A DNA stretch of 64,000 nt from Taudactylus pleione. Its lineage: Eukaryota > Chordata > Amphibia > Anura > Myobatrachidae. The notes under the pieces are model-generated. The model did no database searches and was not told the origin of the DNA. It saw only the letters and a list, made by a program, of their open reading frames with translations. Both the position numbers and the translations under genes were made by a program. The stretch lies in contig JAUIMM010000599.1 in NCBI GenBank assembly GCA_031769625.1, positions 124,001-188,000 on the forward strand, written 5' to 3'. Below are positions 10,070-24,300 of this stretch, piece after piece (within the stretch, counting starts at the first letter, position 1; every line of letters begins with the position of its first letter).

Positions 10070-11043
10070 TTCTTCAAAAATCCCCAAATTCGGCTTAAAA
10101 CTTTCAGTAAACATTAAAAAACATTTGCTGCGGTGACAGAAGTTGATTTTGATGCTTAATTTTGACACAGAACTCTCCAGAAATAAATTTACCCGTATGG
10201 AAATTTCTGTAAGCTCCGGACCTTAAAAATCAGCCAAAAATTTTTTTCTTCAAAAATCCCCAAATTTGGCTTAAAACTTTCAATAAACATTAAAAAACAT
10301 TTGCTGTGGTGACAGAAGTTGATTTTGGTGCTTAATTTTGACACAGAACTCTCCAGAAATAAATTTATCCGTATGGAAAATTCTGTAAGCCCCGGACCTT
10401 AAAAATCAGCCAAAAATGTTTTTCTTCAAAAATCCCCAAATTCGGCTAAAAACTTTCAATAAACATTAAAAAAACATTTGCTGTGGTGACAGAAGTTGAT
10501 TTTGGTGCTTAATTTTGACACAGAACTCTCCAGAAATAAATTTACCCGTATGAAAAATTCTGTAAGCCCCGGACCTTTTAAATCGGCCAAAATTTTTTTT
10601 CTTCAATAATCCCCAAATTCGGCTTAAAACTTTCAGTAAACCTTAAAAAAGATTTACTACGGTGACTAAAGTTGATTTTGGTGCTTAATTTTGCCTCGGA
10701 ACTCTCCAGAAATAAATTTGACCGTATGAAAAATTCTGTAAGCCCCGGACCTTAAAAATCGGCCAAAAATTTTTTTCTTCAAAAATCCCCAAATTTGGCT
10801 TAAAACTTTCAGTAAACCTTAAAAAAGATTTGCTGTGGTGACAGAAGTTGATTTTGGTGCTTAATTTTGACTCAGAACTCTCCAGAAATAAATGTACCCA
10901 TATGAAAAATTCTGTAGGCCCCGGACCTTAAAAATCAGCCAAAAATTTTTTTCTTCAATAATCCCCAAATTCGGCTTAAAACTTTCAGTAAACCTTAAAA
11001 AAGATTTGCTACGGTGACAGAAGTTGATTTTGGTGCTTAATTT
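10070..11043 (+). repeat. Duplicated segment, copy 1 (partner at about 12708-13681, offset 2638 bp)
   Basis: Shared rare variants include ttttgatgctta, the aagctccg word, accttttaaatcgg, gatttactacggtgactaaag, and aaatgtacccatatg followed by gtaggcccc. The offset is 15 monomers minus 2 bp. Part of the same block recurs a third time near 17530-18075. Confidence 0.7.
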
Positions 11044-12323
11044 TGACACAGAACTCTCCAGAAATAAATTTACCCGTATGAAAAATTCTGTAAGCCCCGG
11101 ACCTTAAAAATCGGCCAAAAAATTTTTTCTTCAAAAATCCCCAAATTCGGCTTAAAACTTTCAGTAAACCTTAAAAAACATTTGCTACGGTGACAGAAGT
11201 TGATTTTGGTGCTTAATTTTGACACAGAACTCTCCAGAAATAAATTTACCCATATGAAAAATTCTGTAAGCCCCGGACCTTAAAAATAGGCCAAAAATTT
11301 TTTTCTTCAAAAATCCCCAAATTCAGCTTAAAACTTTCAGTAAACCTTAAAAAGATTTGCTACGGTGACAGAAGTTGATTTTGGTGCTTAATTTTGACTC
11401 AGAACTCTCCAGAAAGATATTTACCCGTATGAAAAATTCTGTAAGCCCCGGACCTTAAAAATCGACCCAAAATTTTTTTCTTCAAAAATCCCCAAATTCG
11501 GCTTAAAACTTTCCGTAAACCTTAACAAAGATTTGCTACGGTGACAGAAGTTGATTTTGGTGCTTAATTTTGACACAGATCTCTCCAGAAATAAATTTAT
11601 CCGTATGGAAAATTCTGTAAGCCCCGGACCTTAAAAATCAGCCAAAAATTTTTTTCTTCAATAATCCCCAAATTCGGCTTAAAACTTTCAGTAAACCTTA
11701 AAAAAGATTTGCTACGGTGACAGAAGTTGATTTTGGTGCTTAATTTTGACACAGAACTCTCCAGAAATAAATTTACCCGTATGAAAAATTCTGTAAGCCC
11801 CGGACCTTAAAAATCGGCCAAAAAATTTTTTCTTCAAAAATCCCCAAATTCGGCTTAAAACTTTCAGTAAACCTTAAAAAACATTTGCTACGGTGACAGA
11901 AGTTGATTTTGGTGCTTAATTTTGACACAGAACTCTCCAGAAATAAATTTACCCATATGAAAAATTCTGTAAGCCCCGGACCTTAAAAATAGGCCAAAAA
12001 TTTTTTTCTTCAAAAATCCCCAAATTCAGCTTAAAACTTTCAGTAAACCTTAAAAAGATTTGCTACGGTGACAGAAGTTGATTTTGGTGCTTAATTTTGA
12101 CTCAGAACTCTCCAGAAAGATATTTACCCGTATGAAAAATTCTGTAAGCCCCGGACCTTAAAAATCGACCCAAAATTTTTTTCTTCAAAAATCCCCAAAT
12201 TCGGCTTAAAACTTTCCGTAAACCTTAACAAAGATTTGCTACGGTGACAGAAGTTGATTTTGGTGCTTAATTTTGACACAGATCTCTCCAGAAATAAATT
12301 TATCCGTATGGAAAATTCTGTAA
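10918..12323 (+). repeat. 703-bp (four-monomer) tandem duplication
   Basis: About 10918-11620 and 11621-12323 are near-identical. Matching markers are cagccaaaaat with ataatcc (10936 and 11639), ataggcc with attcagc, agaaagatatttacccg (11411 and 12114), aatcgaccc with tttccgtaaacc, and gacacagatctc. The offset is four monomers minus one base, the missing base being in the aaaaagattt linker. Confidence 0.8.
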
Positions 12324-14562
12324 GCCCCGGACCTTAAAAATCGGCCAAAAATTTTTTTCTTCAATAATACCCAAATTCGGCTTAAAACTTTCAGTAAACC
12401 TTAAAAAACATTTGCTGCGGTGACAGAAGTTGATTTTGGTGCTTGATTTGACACAGAACTCTCCAGAAATAAATTTACCCCTATGGAAAATTCTGTAAGC
12501 CCCAGACCTTAAAAATCAGCCAAAAATGTTTTTCTTCAAAAATCCCCAAATTCGGCTTAAAACTTTCAGTAAACCTTAAAAAAGATTTGCTATGGTGACT
12601 GAAGTTGATTTTGGTGCTTAATTTTGCCTCAGAACTCTCCAGAAATAAATTTGACCGTATGAAAAATTCTGTAAGCCCCGGACCTTAAAAATCGGCCAAA
12701 AATTTTTTTCTTCAAAAATCCCCAAATTCGGCTTAAAACTTTCAGTAAACATTAAAAAACATTTGCTGCGGTGACAGAAGTTGATTTTGATGCTTAATTT
12801 TGACACAGAACTCTCCAGAAATAAATTTACCCGTATGGAAATTTCTGTAAGCTCCGCACCTTAAAAATCAGCCAAAAATTTTTTTCTTCAAAAATCCCCA
12901 AATTTGGCTTAAAACTTTCAATAAACATTAAAAAACATTTGCTGTGGTGACAGAAGTTGATTTTGGTGCTTAATTTTGACACAGAACTCTCCAGAAATAA
13001 ATTTATCCGTATGGAAAATTCTGTAAGCCCCGGACCTTAAAAATCAGCCAAAAATGTTTTTCTTCAAAAATCCCCAAATTCGGCTAAAAACTTTCAATAA
13101 ACATTAAAAAAACATTTGCTGTGGTGACAGAAGTTGATTTTGGTGCTTAATTTTGACACAGAACTCTCCAGAAATAAATTTACCCGTATGAAAAATTCTG
13201 TAAGCCCCGGACCTTTTAAATCGGCCAAAATTTTTTTTCTTCAATAATCCCCAAATTCGGCTTAAAACTTTCAGTAAACCTTAAAAAAGATTTACTACGG
13301 TGACTAAAGTTGATTTTGGTGCTTAATTTTGCCTCGGAACTCTCCAGAAATAAATTTGACCGTATGAAAAATTCTGTAAGCCCCGGACCTTAAAAATCGG
13401 CCAAAAAATTTTTTCTTCAAAAATCCCCAAATTTGGCTTAAAACTTTCAGTAAACCTTAAAAAAGATTTGCTGTGGTGACAGAAGTTGATTTTGGTGCTT
13501 AATTTTGACTCAGAACTCTCCAGAAATAAATGTACCCATATGAAAAATTCTGTAGGCCCCGGACCTTAAAAATCAGCCAAAAATTTTTTTCTTCAATAAT
13601 CCCCAAATTCGGCTTAAAACTTTCAGTAAACCTTAAAAAAGATTTGCTACGGTGACAGAAGTTGATTTTGGTGCTTAATTTTGACACAGAACTCTCCAGA
13701 AATACATTTACCCATATGGAAAATTCTGTAAGCCCCGGACCTTAAAAATCGACCCAAAATTTTTTTCTTCAAAAATCCCCAAATTCGGCTTAAAACTTTC
13801 CGTAAACCTTAACAAAGATTTGCTACGGTGACAGAAGTTGATTTTGGTGCTTAATTTTGACACAGATCTCTCCAGAAATAAATTTATCCGTATGGAAAAT
13901 TCTGTAAGCCCCGGACCTTAAAAATCGGCCAAAAATTTTTTTCTTCAATAATACCCAAATTCGGCTTAAAACTTTCAGTAAACCTTAAAAAACATTTGCT
14001 GCGGTGACAGAAGTTGATTTTGGTGCTTGATTTGACACAGAACTCTCCAGAAATAAATTTACCCCTATGGAAAATTCTGTAAGCCCCGGACCTTAAAAAT
14101 CAGCCAAAAATGTTTTTCTTCAAAAATCCCCAAATTCGGCTTAAAACTTTCAGTAAACCTTAAAAAAGATTTGCTATGGTGACAGAAGTTGATTTTGGTG
14201 CTTAATTTTGCCTCAGAACTCTCCAGAAATAAATTTGACCGTATGAAAAATTCTGTAAGCCCCGGACCTTAAAAATCGGCCAAAAATTTTTTTCTTCAAA
14301 AATCCCCAAATTCGGCTTAAAACTTTCAGTAAACATTAAAAAACATTTGCTGCGGTGACAGAAGTTGATTTTGATGCTTAATTTTGACACAGAACTCTCC
14401 AGAAATAAATTTACCCGTATGGAAATTTCTGTAAGCTCCGGACCTTAAAAATCAGCCAAAAAATTTTTTCTTCAAAAATCCCCAAATTTGGCTTAAAACT
14501 TTCAATAAACATTAAAAAACATTTGCTGTGGTGACAGAAGTTGATTTTGGTGCTTAATTTTG
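12148..14562 (+). repeat. Nine-monomer (1584-bp) repeat: about 12148-12978 and 13732-14562
   Basis: Both segments carry the series aatcgaccc, gacacagatctc, ataatacccaaa, the shortened cttgatttgacac monomer, acccctatgg, gcctcag and ttttgatgctta in the same order. They differ at scattered bases, for example gactgaag near 12597 against gacagaag near 14181. The intervening 13,0xx-13,7xx part is the copy of the 10-11 kb block, so the two duplications interlock. Confidence 0.7.
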
Positions 14563-14880
14563 ACTCAGAACTCTCCAGAAATAAATGTACCCATATGAAA
14601 AATTCTGTAGGCCCCGGACCTTAAAAATCGGCCAAAAATTTTTTTCTTCAAAAATCCCCAAATTCAGCTTAAAACTTTCAATAAACATTAAAAAACATTT
14701 GCTGTGGTGACAGAAGTTGATTTTGGTGCTTAATTTTGACACAGAACTCTCCAGAATTACATTTACCCCTATGGAAAATTCTGTAAGCCCCGGACCTTAA
14801 AAATCAGCCCAAAATTTTTTTCTTCAAAAATAAACAAATTCGGCTTAAAACCTTCAGTAAACCTTAAAAAGATTTGCTAC

Positions 14881-17800
14881 GGTTACAGAAGTTGATTTTG
14901 GTGCTTAATTTTGACACAGAACTCTCCCGAAATAAATTTATCCGTATGGAAAATTCTGTAAGCCCCGGACCTTAAAAATCAGCAAAAAATGTTTTTCTTC
15001 AAAAATCCCCAAATTCGGCTAAAAACTTTCAGTAAACCTTAAAAAAACATTTGCTGCGGTGACAGAAGTTGATTTTGGTGCTTAATTTTGACACAGAACT
15101 CTCCAGAAATAAATTTACCCGTATGAAAAATTCTGTAAGCCCCGGACCTTAAAAATCAGCCAAAAATTTTTTTCTTCAATAATCCCCAAATTCGGCTTAA
15201 AACTTTCAGTAAACCTTAAAAAAGATTTGCTACGGTGACAGAAGTTGATTTTGGTGCTTAATTTTGACACAGAACTCTCCAGAAATAAATTTACCCGTAT
15301 GAAAAATTCTGTAAGCCCCGGACCTTAAAAATCGGCCAAAAAATTTTTTCTTCAAAATTCCCCAAATTCAGCTTAAAACTTTCAGTAAACCTTAAAAAGA
15401 TTTGCTACGGTGACAGAAGTTGATTTTGGTGCTTAATTTTGACTCAGAACTCTCCAGAAAGATATTTACCTGTATGAAAAATTCTGTAAGCCCCGGACCT
15501 TAAAAATCGACCCAAAATTTTTTTCTTCAAAAATCCCCAAATTCGGCTTAAAACTTTCCGTAAACCTTAACAAAGATTTGCTACGGTGACAGAAGTTGAT
15601 TTTGGTGCTTAATTTTGACACAGATCTCTCCAGAAATAAATTTATCCGTATGGAAAATTCTGTAAGCCCCGGACCTTAAAAATCGGCCAAAAATTTTTTT
15701 CTTCAATAATACCCAAATTCGGCTTAAAACTTTCAGTAAACCTTAAAAAACATTTGCTTTGGTGACAGAAGTTGATTTTGGTGCTTGATTTGACACAGAA
15801 CTCTCCAGAAATAAATTTACCCGTATGGAAAATTCTGTAAGCCCCGGACCTTAAAAATCAGCCAAAAATGTTTTTCTTCAAAAATCCCCAAATTCGGCTT
15901 AAAACTTTCAGTAAACCTTAAAAAAGATTTGCTACGGTGACTGAAGTTGATTTTGTTGCTTAATTTTGCCTCAGAACTCTCCAGAAATAAATTTGACCGT
16001 ATGAAAAATTCTGTAAGCCCCGGACCTTAAAAATCGGCCAAAAATTTTTTTCTTCAAAAATCCCCAAATTCGGCTTAAAACTTTCAGTAAACATTAAAAA
16101 ACATTTGCTGCGGTGACAGAAGTTGATTTTGGTGCTTAATTTTGACACAGAACTCTCCAGAAATAAATTTACCCGTATGGAAATTTCTGTAAGCTCCGGA
16201 CCTTAAAAATCAGCCAAAAATTTTTTTCTTCAAAAATCCCCAAATTTGGCTTAAAACTTTCAATAAACATTAAAAAACATTTGCTGTGGTGACAGAAGTT
16301 GATTTTGGTGCTTAATTTTGACACAGAACTCTCCAGAAATAAATTTATCCGTATGGAAAATTCTGTAAGCCCCGGACCTTAAAAATCAGCAAAAAATGTT
16401 TTTCTTTAAAAATCCCCAAATTCGGCTAAAAACTTTCAATAAACATTAAAAAACATTTGCTGTGGTGACAGAAGTTGATTTTGGTGCTTAATTTTGTCAC
16501 AGAACTCTCCAGAAATAAATTTACCCGTATGAAAAATTCTGTAAGCCCCGGACCTTTAAAATCGGCCAAAAATTTTTTTCTTAAAAAATCCCCAAATTCG
16601 GCTTAAAACTTTCAGTAAACCTTAAAAAACATTTGCTGCGGTGACAGAAGTTGATTTTGGTGCTTAATTTTGACACAGAACTCTCCAGAAATAAATTTAT
16701 CCGTATGGAAAATTCTGTAAGCCCCGGACCTTAAAAATCAGCCAAAAATGTTTTTCTTCAAAAATCCCCAAATTCGGCTTAAAACTTTCAATAAACATTA
16801 AAAAAACATTTGCTGTGGTGACAGAAGTTGATTTTGGTGCTTAATTTTGACACAGAACTCTCCAGAATTACATTTACCCATATGCAAAATTCTGTAAGCC
16901 CCGGACGTTAAAAATCGGCCAAAAATTTTTTTCTTCAAAAATCCCCAAATTCGGCTTAAAACTTTCAGTAAAGCTTAAAAAACATTTGCTACGGTGACAG
17001 AAGTTGATTTTGGTGCTTAATTTTGACACAGAACTCTCCAGAAATAAATTTACCCATATGAAAAATTCTGTAAGCCCCGGACCTTAAAAATAGGCCAAAA
17101 ATTTTTTTCTTCAAAAATCCCCAAATTCGGCTTAAAACTTTCAGTAAAGCTTAAAAAACATTTGCTACGGTGACAGAAGTTGATTTTGGTGCTTAATTTT
17201 GACACAGAACTCTCCAGAAATAAATTTACCCATATGAAAAATTCTGTAAGCCCCGGACCTTAAAAATAGGCCAAAAATTTTTTTCTTCAAAAATCCCCAA
17301 ATTCAGCTTAAAACTTTCAGTAAACCTTAAAAAGATTTGCTACGGTGACAGAAGTTGATTTTGGTGCTTAATTTTGACTCAGAACTCTCCAGAAAGATAT
17401 TTACCATTATGAAAAATTCTGTAAGCCCCGGACCTTAAAAATCGACCCAAAATTTTTTTCTTCAAAAATCCCCAAATTCGGCTTAAAACTTTCCGTAAAC
17501 CTTAACAAAGATTTGCTACGGTGACAGAAGTTGATTTTGGTGCTTAATTTTGCCTCAGAACTCTCCAGAAATAAATTTACCCGTATGAAAAATTCTGTAA
17601 GCCCCGGACCTTTTAAATCGGCCAAAATTTTTTTTCTTCAATAATCCCCAAATTCGGCTTAAAACTTTCAGTAAACCTTAAAAAAGATTTACTACGGTGA
17701 CTAAAGTTGATTTTGGTGCTTAATTTTGCCTCGGAACTCTCCAGAAATAAATTTGACCGTATGAAAAATTCTGTAAGCCCCGGACCTTAAAAATCGGCCA

Positions 17801-20800
17801 AAAAATTTTTTCTTCAAAAATCCCCAAATTTGGCTTAAAACTTTCAGTAAACCTTAAAAAAGATTTGCTGTGGTGACAGAAGTTGATTTTGGTGCTTAAT
17901 TTTGACTCAGAACTCTCCAGAAATAAATGTACCCATATGAAAAATTCTGTAGGCCCCGGACCTTAAAAATCAGCCAAAAATTTTTTTCTTCAATAATCCC
18001 CAAATTCGGCTTAAAACTTTCAGTAAACCTTAAAAAAGATTTGCTACGGTGACAGAAGTTGATTTTGGTGCTTAATTTTGACACAGAACTCTCCAGAAAT
18101 AAATTTACCCGTATGAAAAATTCTGTAAGCCCCGGACCTTAAAAATCGGCCAAAAAATTTTTTCTTCAAAAATCCCCAAATTCGGCTTAAAACTTTCAGT
18201 AAACCTTAAAAAACATTTGCTACGGTGACAGAAGTTGATTTTGGTGCTTAATTTTGACACAGAACTCTCCAGAAATAAATTTACCCATATGAAAAATTCT
18301 GTAAGCCCCGGACCTTAAAAATCGACCCAAAATTTTTTTCTTCAAAAATCCCCAAATTCGGCTTAAAACTTTCCGTAAACCTTAACAAAGATTTGCTACG
18401 GTGACAGAAGTTGATTTTGGTGCTTAATTTTGACACAGATCTCTCCAGAAATAAATTTATCCGTATGGAAAATTCTGTAAGCCCCGGACCTTAAAAATCG
18501 GCCCAAAATTTTTTTCTTCAATAATACCCAAATTCGGCTTAAAACTTTCAGTAAACCTTAAAAAACATTTGCTGCGGTGACAGAAGTTGATTTTGGTGCT
18601 TGATTTGACACAGAACTCTCCAGAAATAAATTTACCCCTATGGAAAATTCTGTAAGCCCCGGACCTTAAAAATCAGCCAAAAATGTTTTTCTTCAAAAAT
18701 CCCCAAATTCGGCTTAAAACTTTCAGTAAACCTTAAAAAAGATTTGCTATGGTGACTGAAGTTGATTTTGGTGCTTAATTTTGCCTCAGAACTCTCCAGA
18801 AATAAATTTGACCGTATGAAAAATTCTGTAAGCCCCGGACCTTAAAAATCGGCCAAAAATTTTTTTCTTCAAAAATCCCCAAATTCGGCTTAAAACTTTC
18901 AGTAAACATTAAAAAACATTTGCTGCGGTGACAGAAGTTGATTTTGATGCTTAATTTTGACACAGAACTCTCCAGAAATAAATTTACCCATATGGAAATT
19001 TCTGTAAGCTCCGGACCTTAAAAATCAGCCAAAAAATTTTTTCTTCAAAAATCCCCAAATTTGGCTTAAAACTTTCAATAAACATTAAAAAACATTTGCT
19101 GTGGTGACAGAAGTTGATTTTGGTGCTTAATTTTGACACAGAACTCTCCAGAAATAAATTTATCCGTATGGAAAATTCTGTAAACCCCGGACCTTAAAAA
19201 TCAGCCAAAAATGTTTTTCTTCAAAAATCCCCAAATTCAGCTAAAAACTTTCAATAAACATTAAAAAAACATTTGCTGTGGTGACAGAAGTTGATTTTGG
19301 TGCTTAATTTTGACACAGAACTCTCCAGAAATAAATTTACCCGTATGAAAAATTCTGTAAGCCCCGGACCTTTTAAATCGGCCAAAATTTTTTTTCTTCA
19401 ATAATCCCCAAATTCGGCTTAAAACTTTCAGTAAACCTTAAAAAAGATTTACTACGGTGACTGAAGTTGATTTTGGTGCTTAATTTTGCCTCGGAACTCT
19501 CCAGAAATAAATTTGACCGTATGAAAAATTCTGTAAGCCCCGGACCTTAAAAATCGGCCAAAAATTTTTTTCTTCAAAAATCCCCAAATTTGGCTTAAAA
19601 CTTTCAGTAAACCTTAAAAAAGATTTGCTGTGGTGACAGAAGTTGATTTTGGTGCTTAATTTTGACACAGAACTCTCCAGAAATAAATTTACCCGTATAA
19701 AAAATTCTGTAAGCCCTGGACCTTTTAAATCGGCCAAAAAAATTTTTCTTCAATAATCCCCAAATTCGGCTTAAAACTTTCAGTAAACCTTAAAAAAGAT
19801 TTACTACGGTGACTGAAGTTGATTTTGGTGCTTAATTTTGCCTCGGAACTCTCCAGAAATAAATTTGACCGTATGAAAAATTCTGTAAGCCCCGGACCTT
19901 AAAAATCGGCCAAAAATGTTTTTCTTCAAAAATCCCCAAATTTGGCTTAAAACTTTCAGTAAACCTTAAAAAAGATTTGCTGTGGTGACAGAAGTTGATT
20001 TTGGTGCTTAATTTTGACTCAGAACTCTCCAGAAATAAATGTACCCATATGAAAAATTCTGTAGGCCCCGGACCTTAAAAATCGGCCAAAAATTTTTTTC
20101 TTCAAAAATCCCCAAATTCGGCTTAAAACTTTCAATAAACATTAAAAAACATTTGCTGTGGTGACAGAAGTTGATTTTGGTGCTTAATTTTGACACAGAA
20201 CTCTCCAGAAATAAATGTACCCATATGAAAAATTCTGTAGGCCCCGGACCTTAAAAATCGGCCAAAAATTTTTTTCTTCAAAAATCCCCAAATTCGGCTT
20301 AAAACTTTCAGTAAACCTTAAAAAAGATTTACTACGGTGACTGAAGTTGATTTTGGTGCTTAATTTTGCCTCGGAACTCTCCAGAAATAAATTTGACCGT
20401 ATGAAAAATTCTGTAAGCCCCGGACCTTAAAAATCGGCCAAAAATTTTTTTCTTCAAAAATCCCCAAATTTGGCTTAAAACTTTCAGTAAACCTTAAAAA
20501 AGATTTGCTGTGGTGACAGAAGTTGATTTTGGTGCTTAATTTTGACACAGAACTCTCCAGAAATAAATTTACCCGTATGAAAAATTCTGTAAGCCCTGGA
20601 CCTTTTAAATCGGCCAAAAAAATTTTTCTTCAATAATCCCCAAATTCGGCTTAAAACTTTCAGTAAACCTTAAAAAAGATTTACTACGGTGACTGAAGTT
20701 GATTTTGGTGCTTAATTTTGCCTCGGAACTCTCCAGAAATAAATTTGACCGTATGAAAAATTCTGTAAGCCCCGGACCTTAAAAATCGGCCAAAAATGTT

Positions 20801-21390
20801 TTTCTTCAAAAATCCCCAAATTTGGCTTAAAACTTTCAGTAAACCTTAAAAAAGATTTGCTGTGGTGACAGAAGTTGATTTTGGTGCTTAATTTTGACTC
20901 AGAACTCTCCAGAAATAAATGTACCCATATGAAAAATTCTGTAGGCCCCGGACCTTAAAAATCGGCCAAAAATTTTTTTCTTCAAAAATCCCCAAATTCG
21001 GCTTAAAACTTTCAATAAACATTAAAAAACATTTGCTGTGGTGACAGAAGTTGATTTTGGTGCTTAATTTTGACACAGAACTCTCCAGAATTACATTTAC
21101 CCCTATGGAAAATTCTGTAAGCCCCGGACCTTAAAAATCAGCCCAAAATTTTTTTCTTCAAAAATCAACAAATTCGGCTTAAAACTTTCAGTAAACCTTA
21201 AAAAAGATTTGCTGTGGTGACAGAAGTTGATTTTGGTGCTTAATTTTGACTCAGAACTCTCCAGAAATAAATTTACCCGTATGAAAAATTCTGTAGGACC
21301 CGGACCTTAAAAATCGGCCAAAAAATTTTTTCTTCAAAAATCCCCAAATGCGGCTTAAAACCTTCAGTAAACCTTAAAAAGATTTGCTAC
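14881..21390 (+). repeat. 6.5-kb large repeat, copy 1 (37 monomers)
   Basis: The rare word ggttacagaag marks the start at 14881 and recurs at 21391, 27022 and 29133. Unique words such as taccattatg (17402 and 23913) and gttgcttaatttt (about 15956 and 22466) are shared with copy 2 at offset 6510-6511. This copy contains an internal 880-bp tandem duplication that copy 2 lacks. Compared with copy 2 it has lost one monomer immediately upstream of its start. Confidence 0.8.
19405..21088 (+). repeat. 880-bp (five-monomer) tandem duplication nested in large-repeat copy 1
   Basis: About 19405-20284 and 20285-21088 share the series gatttactacggtgactgaag, gcctcgg, agccctgg with accttttaaatcgg, aaatgtacccatatg and gtaggcccc. 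Copy 2 of the large repeat has this series once, so the extra five monomers were either gained in copy 1 after the 6.5-kb duplication or lost from copy 2. The second unit differs from the first only at a few bases, such as acccgtataaaa near 19692 against acccgtatgaaa. Confidence 0.78.
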
Positions 21391-24300
21391 GGTTACAGAA
21401 GTTGATTTTGGTGCTTAATTTTGACACAGAACTCTCCCGAAATAAATTTATCCGTATGGAAAATTCTGTAAGCCCCGGACCTTAAAAATCAGCAAAAAAT
21501 GTTTTTCTTCAAAAATCCCCAAATTCGGCTAAAAACTTTCAGTAAACCTTAAAAAAACATTTGCTGCGGTGACAGAAGTTGATTTTGGTGCTTAATTTTG
21601 ACACAGAACTCTCCAGAAATAAATTTACCCGTATGAAAAATTCTGTAAGCCCCGGACCTTAAAAATCAGCCAAAAATTATTTTCTTCAATAATCCCCAAA
21701 TTCGGCTTAAAACTTTCAGTAAACCTTAAAAAAGATTTGCTACGGTGACAGAAGTTGATTTTGGTGCTTAATTTTGACACAGAACTCTCCAGAAATAAAT
21801 TTACCCGTATGAAAAATTCTGTAAGCCCCGGACCTTAAAAATCGGCCAAAAAATTTTTTCTTCAAAAATCCCCAAATTCAGCTTAAAACTTTCAGTAAAC
21901 CTTAAAAAGATTTGCTACGGTGACAGAAGTTGATTTTGGTGCTTAATTTTGACTCAGAACTCTCCAGAAAGATATTTACCTGTATGAAAAATTCTGTAAG
22001 CCCCGGACCTTAAAAATCGACCCAAAATTTTTTTCTTCAAAAATCCCCAAATTCGGCTTAAAACTTTCCGTAAACCTTAACAAAGATTTGCTACGGTGAC
22101 AGAAGTTGATTTTGGTGCTTAATTTTGACACAGATCTCTCCAGAAATAAATTTATCCGTATGGAAAATTCTGTAAGCCCCGGACCTTAAAAATCGGCCAA
22201 AAATTTTTTTCTTCAATAATACCCAAATTCGGCTTAAAACTTTCAGTAAACCTTAAAAAACATTTGCTTTGGTGACAGAAGTTGATTTTGGTGCTTGATT
22301 TGACACAGAACTCTCCAGAAATAAATTTACCCGTATGGAAAATTCTGTAAGCCCCGGACCTTAAAAATCAGCCAAAAATGTTTTTCTTCAAAAATCCCCA
22401 AATTCGGCTTAAAACTTTCAGTAAACCTTAAAAAAGATTTGCTACGGTGACTGAAGTTGATTTTGTTGCTTAATTTTGCCTCAGAACTCTCCAGAAATAA
22501 ATTTGACCGTATGAAAAATTCTGTAAGCCCCGGACCTTAAAAATCGGCCAAAAATTTTTTTCTTCAAAAATCCCCAAATTCGGCTTAAAACTTTCAGTAA
22601 ACATTAAAAAACATTTGCTGCGGTGACAGAAGTTGATTTTGGTGCTTAATTTTGACACAGAACTCTCCAGAAATAAATTTACCCGTATGGAAAATTCTGT
22701 AAGCTCCGGACCTTAAAAATCAGCCAAAAATTTTTTTCTTCAAAAATCCCCAAATTTGGCTTAAAACTTTCAATAAACATTAAAAAACATTTGCTGTGGT
22801 GACAGAAGTTGATTTTGGTGCTTAATTTTGACACAGAACTCTCCAGAAATAAATTTATCCGTATGGAAAATTCTGTAAGCCCCGGACCTTAAAAATCAGC
22901 AAAAAATGTTTTTCTTCAAAAATCCCCAAATTCGGCTAAAAACTTTCAATAAACATTAAAAAAACATTTGCTGTGGTGACAGAAGTTGATTTTGGTGCTT
23001 AATTTTGTCACAGAACTCTCCAGAAATAAATTTACCCGTATGAAAAATTCTGTAAGCCCCGGACCTTTAAAATCGGCCAAAAATTTTTTTCTTAAAAAAT
23101 CCCCAAATTCGGCTTAAAACTTTCAGTAAACCTTAAAAAACATTTGCTGCGGTGACAGAAGTTGATTTTGGTGCTTAATTTTGACACAGAACTCTCCAGA
23201 AATAAATTTACCCGTATGGAAAATTCTGTAAGCCCCGGACCTTAAAAATCAGCCAAAAATGTTTTTCTTCAAAAATCCCCAAATTCGGCTAAAAACTTTC
23301 AATAAACATTAAAAAAACATTTGCTGTGGTGACAGAAGTTGATTTTGGTGCTTAATTTTGACACAGAACTCTCCAGAATTACATTTACCCATATGCAAAA
23401 TTCTGTAAGCCCCGGACGTTAAAAATCGGCCAAAAATTTTTTTCTTCAAAAATCCCCAAATTCGGCTTAAAACTTTCAGTAAAGCTTAAAAAACATTTGC
23501 TACGGTGACAGAAGTTGATTTTGGTGCTTAATTTTGACACAGAACTCTCCAGAAATAAATTTACCCATATGAAAAATTCTGTAAGCCCCGGACCTTAAAA
23601 ATAGGCCAAAAATTTTTTTCTTCAAAAATCCCCAAATTCGGCTTAAAACTTTCAGTAAAGCTTAAAAAACATTTGCTACGGTGACAGAAGTTGATTTTGG
23701 TGCTTAATTTTGACACAGAACTCTCCAGAAATAAATTTACCCATATGAAAAATTCTGTAAGCCCCGGACCTTAAAAATAGGCCAAAAATTTTTTTCTTCA
23801 AAAATCCCCAAATTCAGCTTAAAACTTTCAGTAAACCTTAAAAAGATTTGCTACGGTGACAGAAGTTGATTTTGGTGCTTAATTTTGACTCAGAACTCTC
23901 CAGAAAGATATTTACCATTATGAAAAATTCTGTAAGCCCCGGACCTTAAAAATCGACCCAAAATTTTTTTCTTCAAAAATCCCCAAATTCGGCTTAAAAC
24001 TTTCCGTAAACCTTAACAAAGATTTGCTACGGTGACAGAAGTTGATTTTGGTGCTTAATTTTGCCTCAGAACTCTCCAGAAATAAATTTACCCGTATGAA
24101 AAATTCTGTAAGCCCCGGACCTTTTAAATCGGCCAAAATTTTTTTTCTTCAATAATCCCCAAATTCGGCTTAAAACTTTCAGTAAACCTTAAAAAAGATT
24201 TACTACGGTGACTAAAGTTGATTTTGGTGCTTAATTTTGCCTCGGAACTCTCCAGAAATAAATTTGACCGTATGAAAAATTCTGTAAGCCCCGGACCTTA

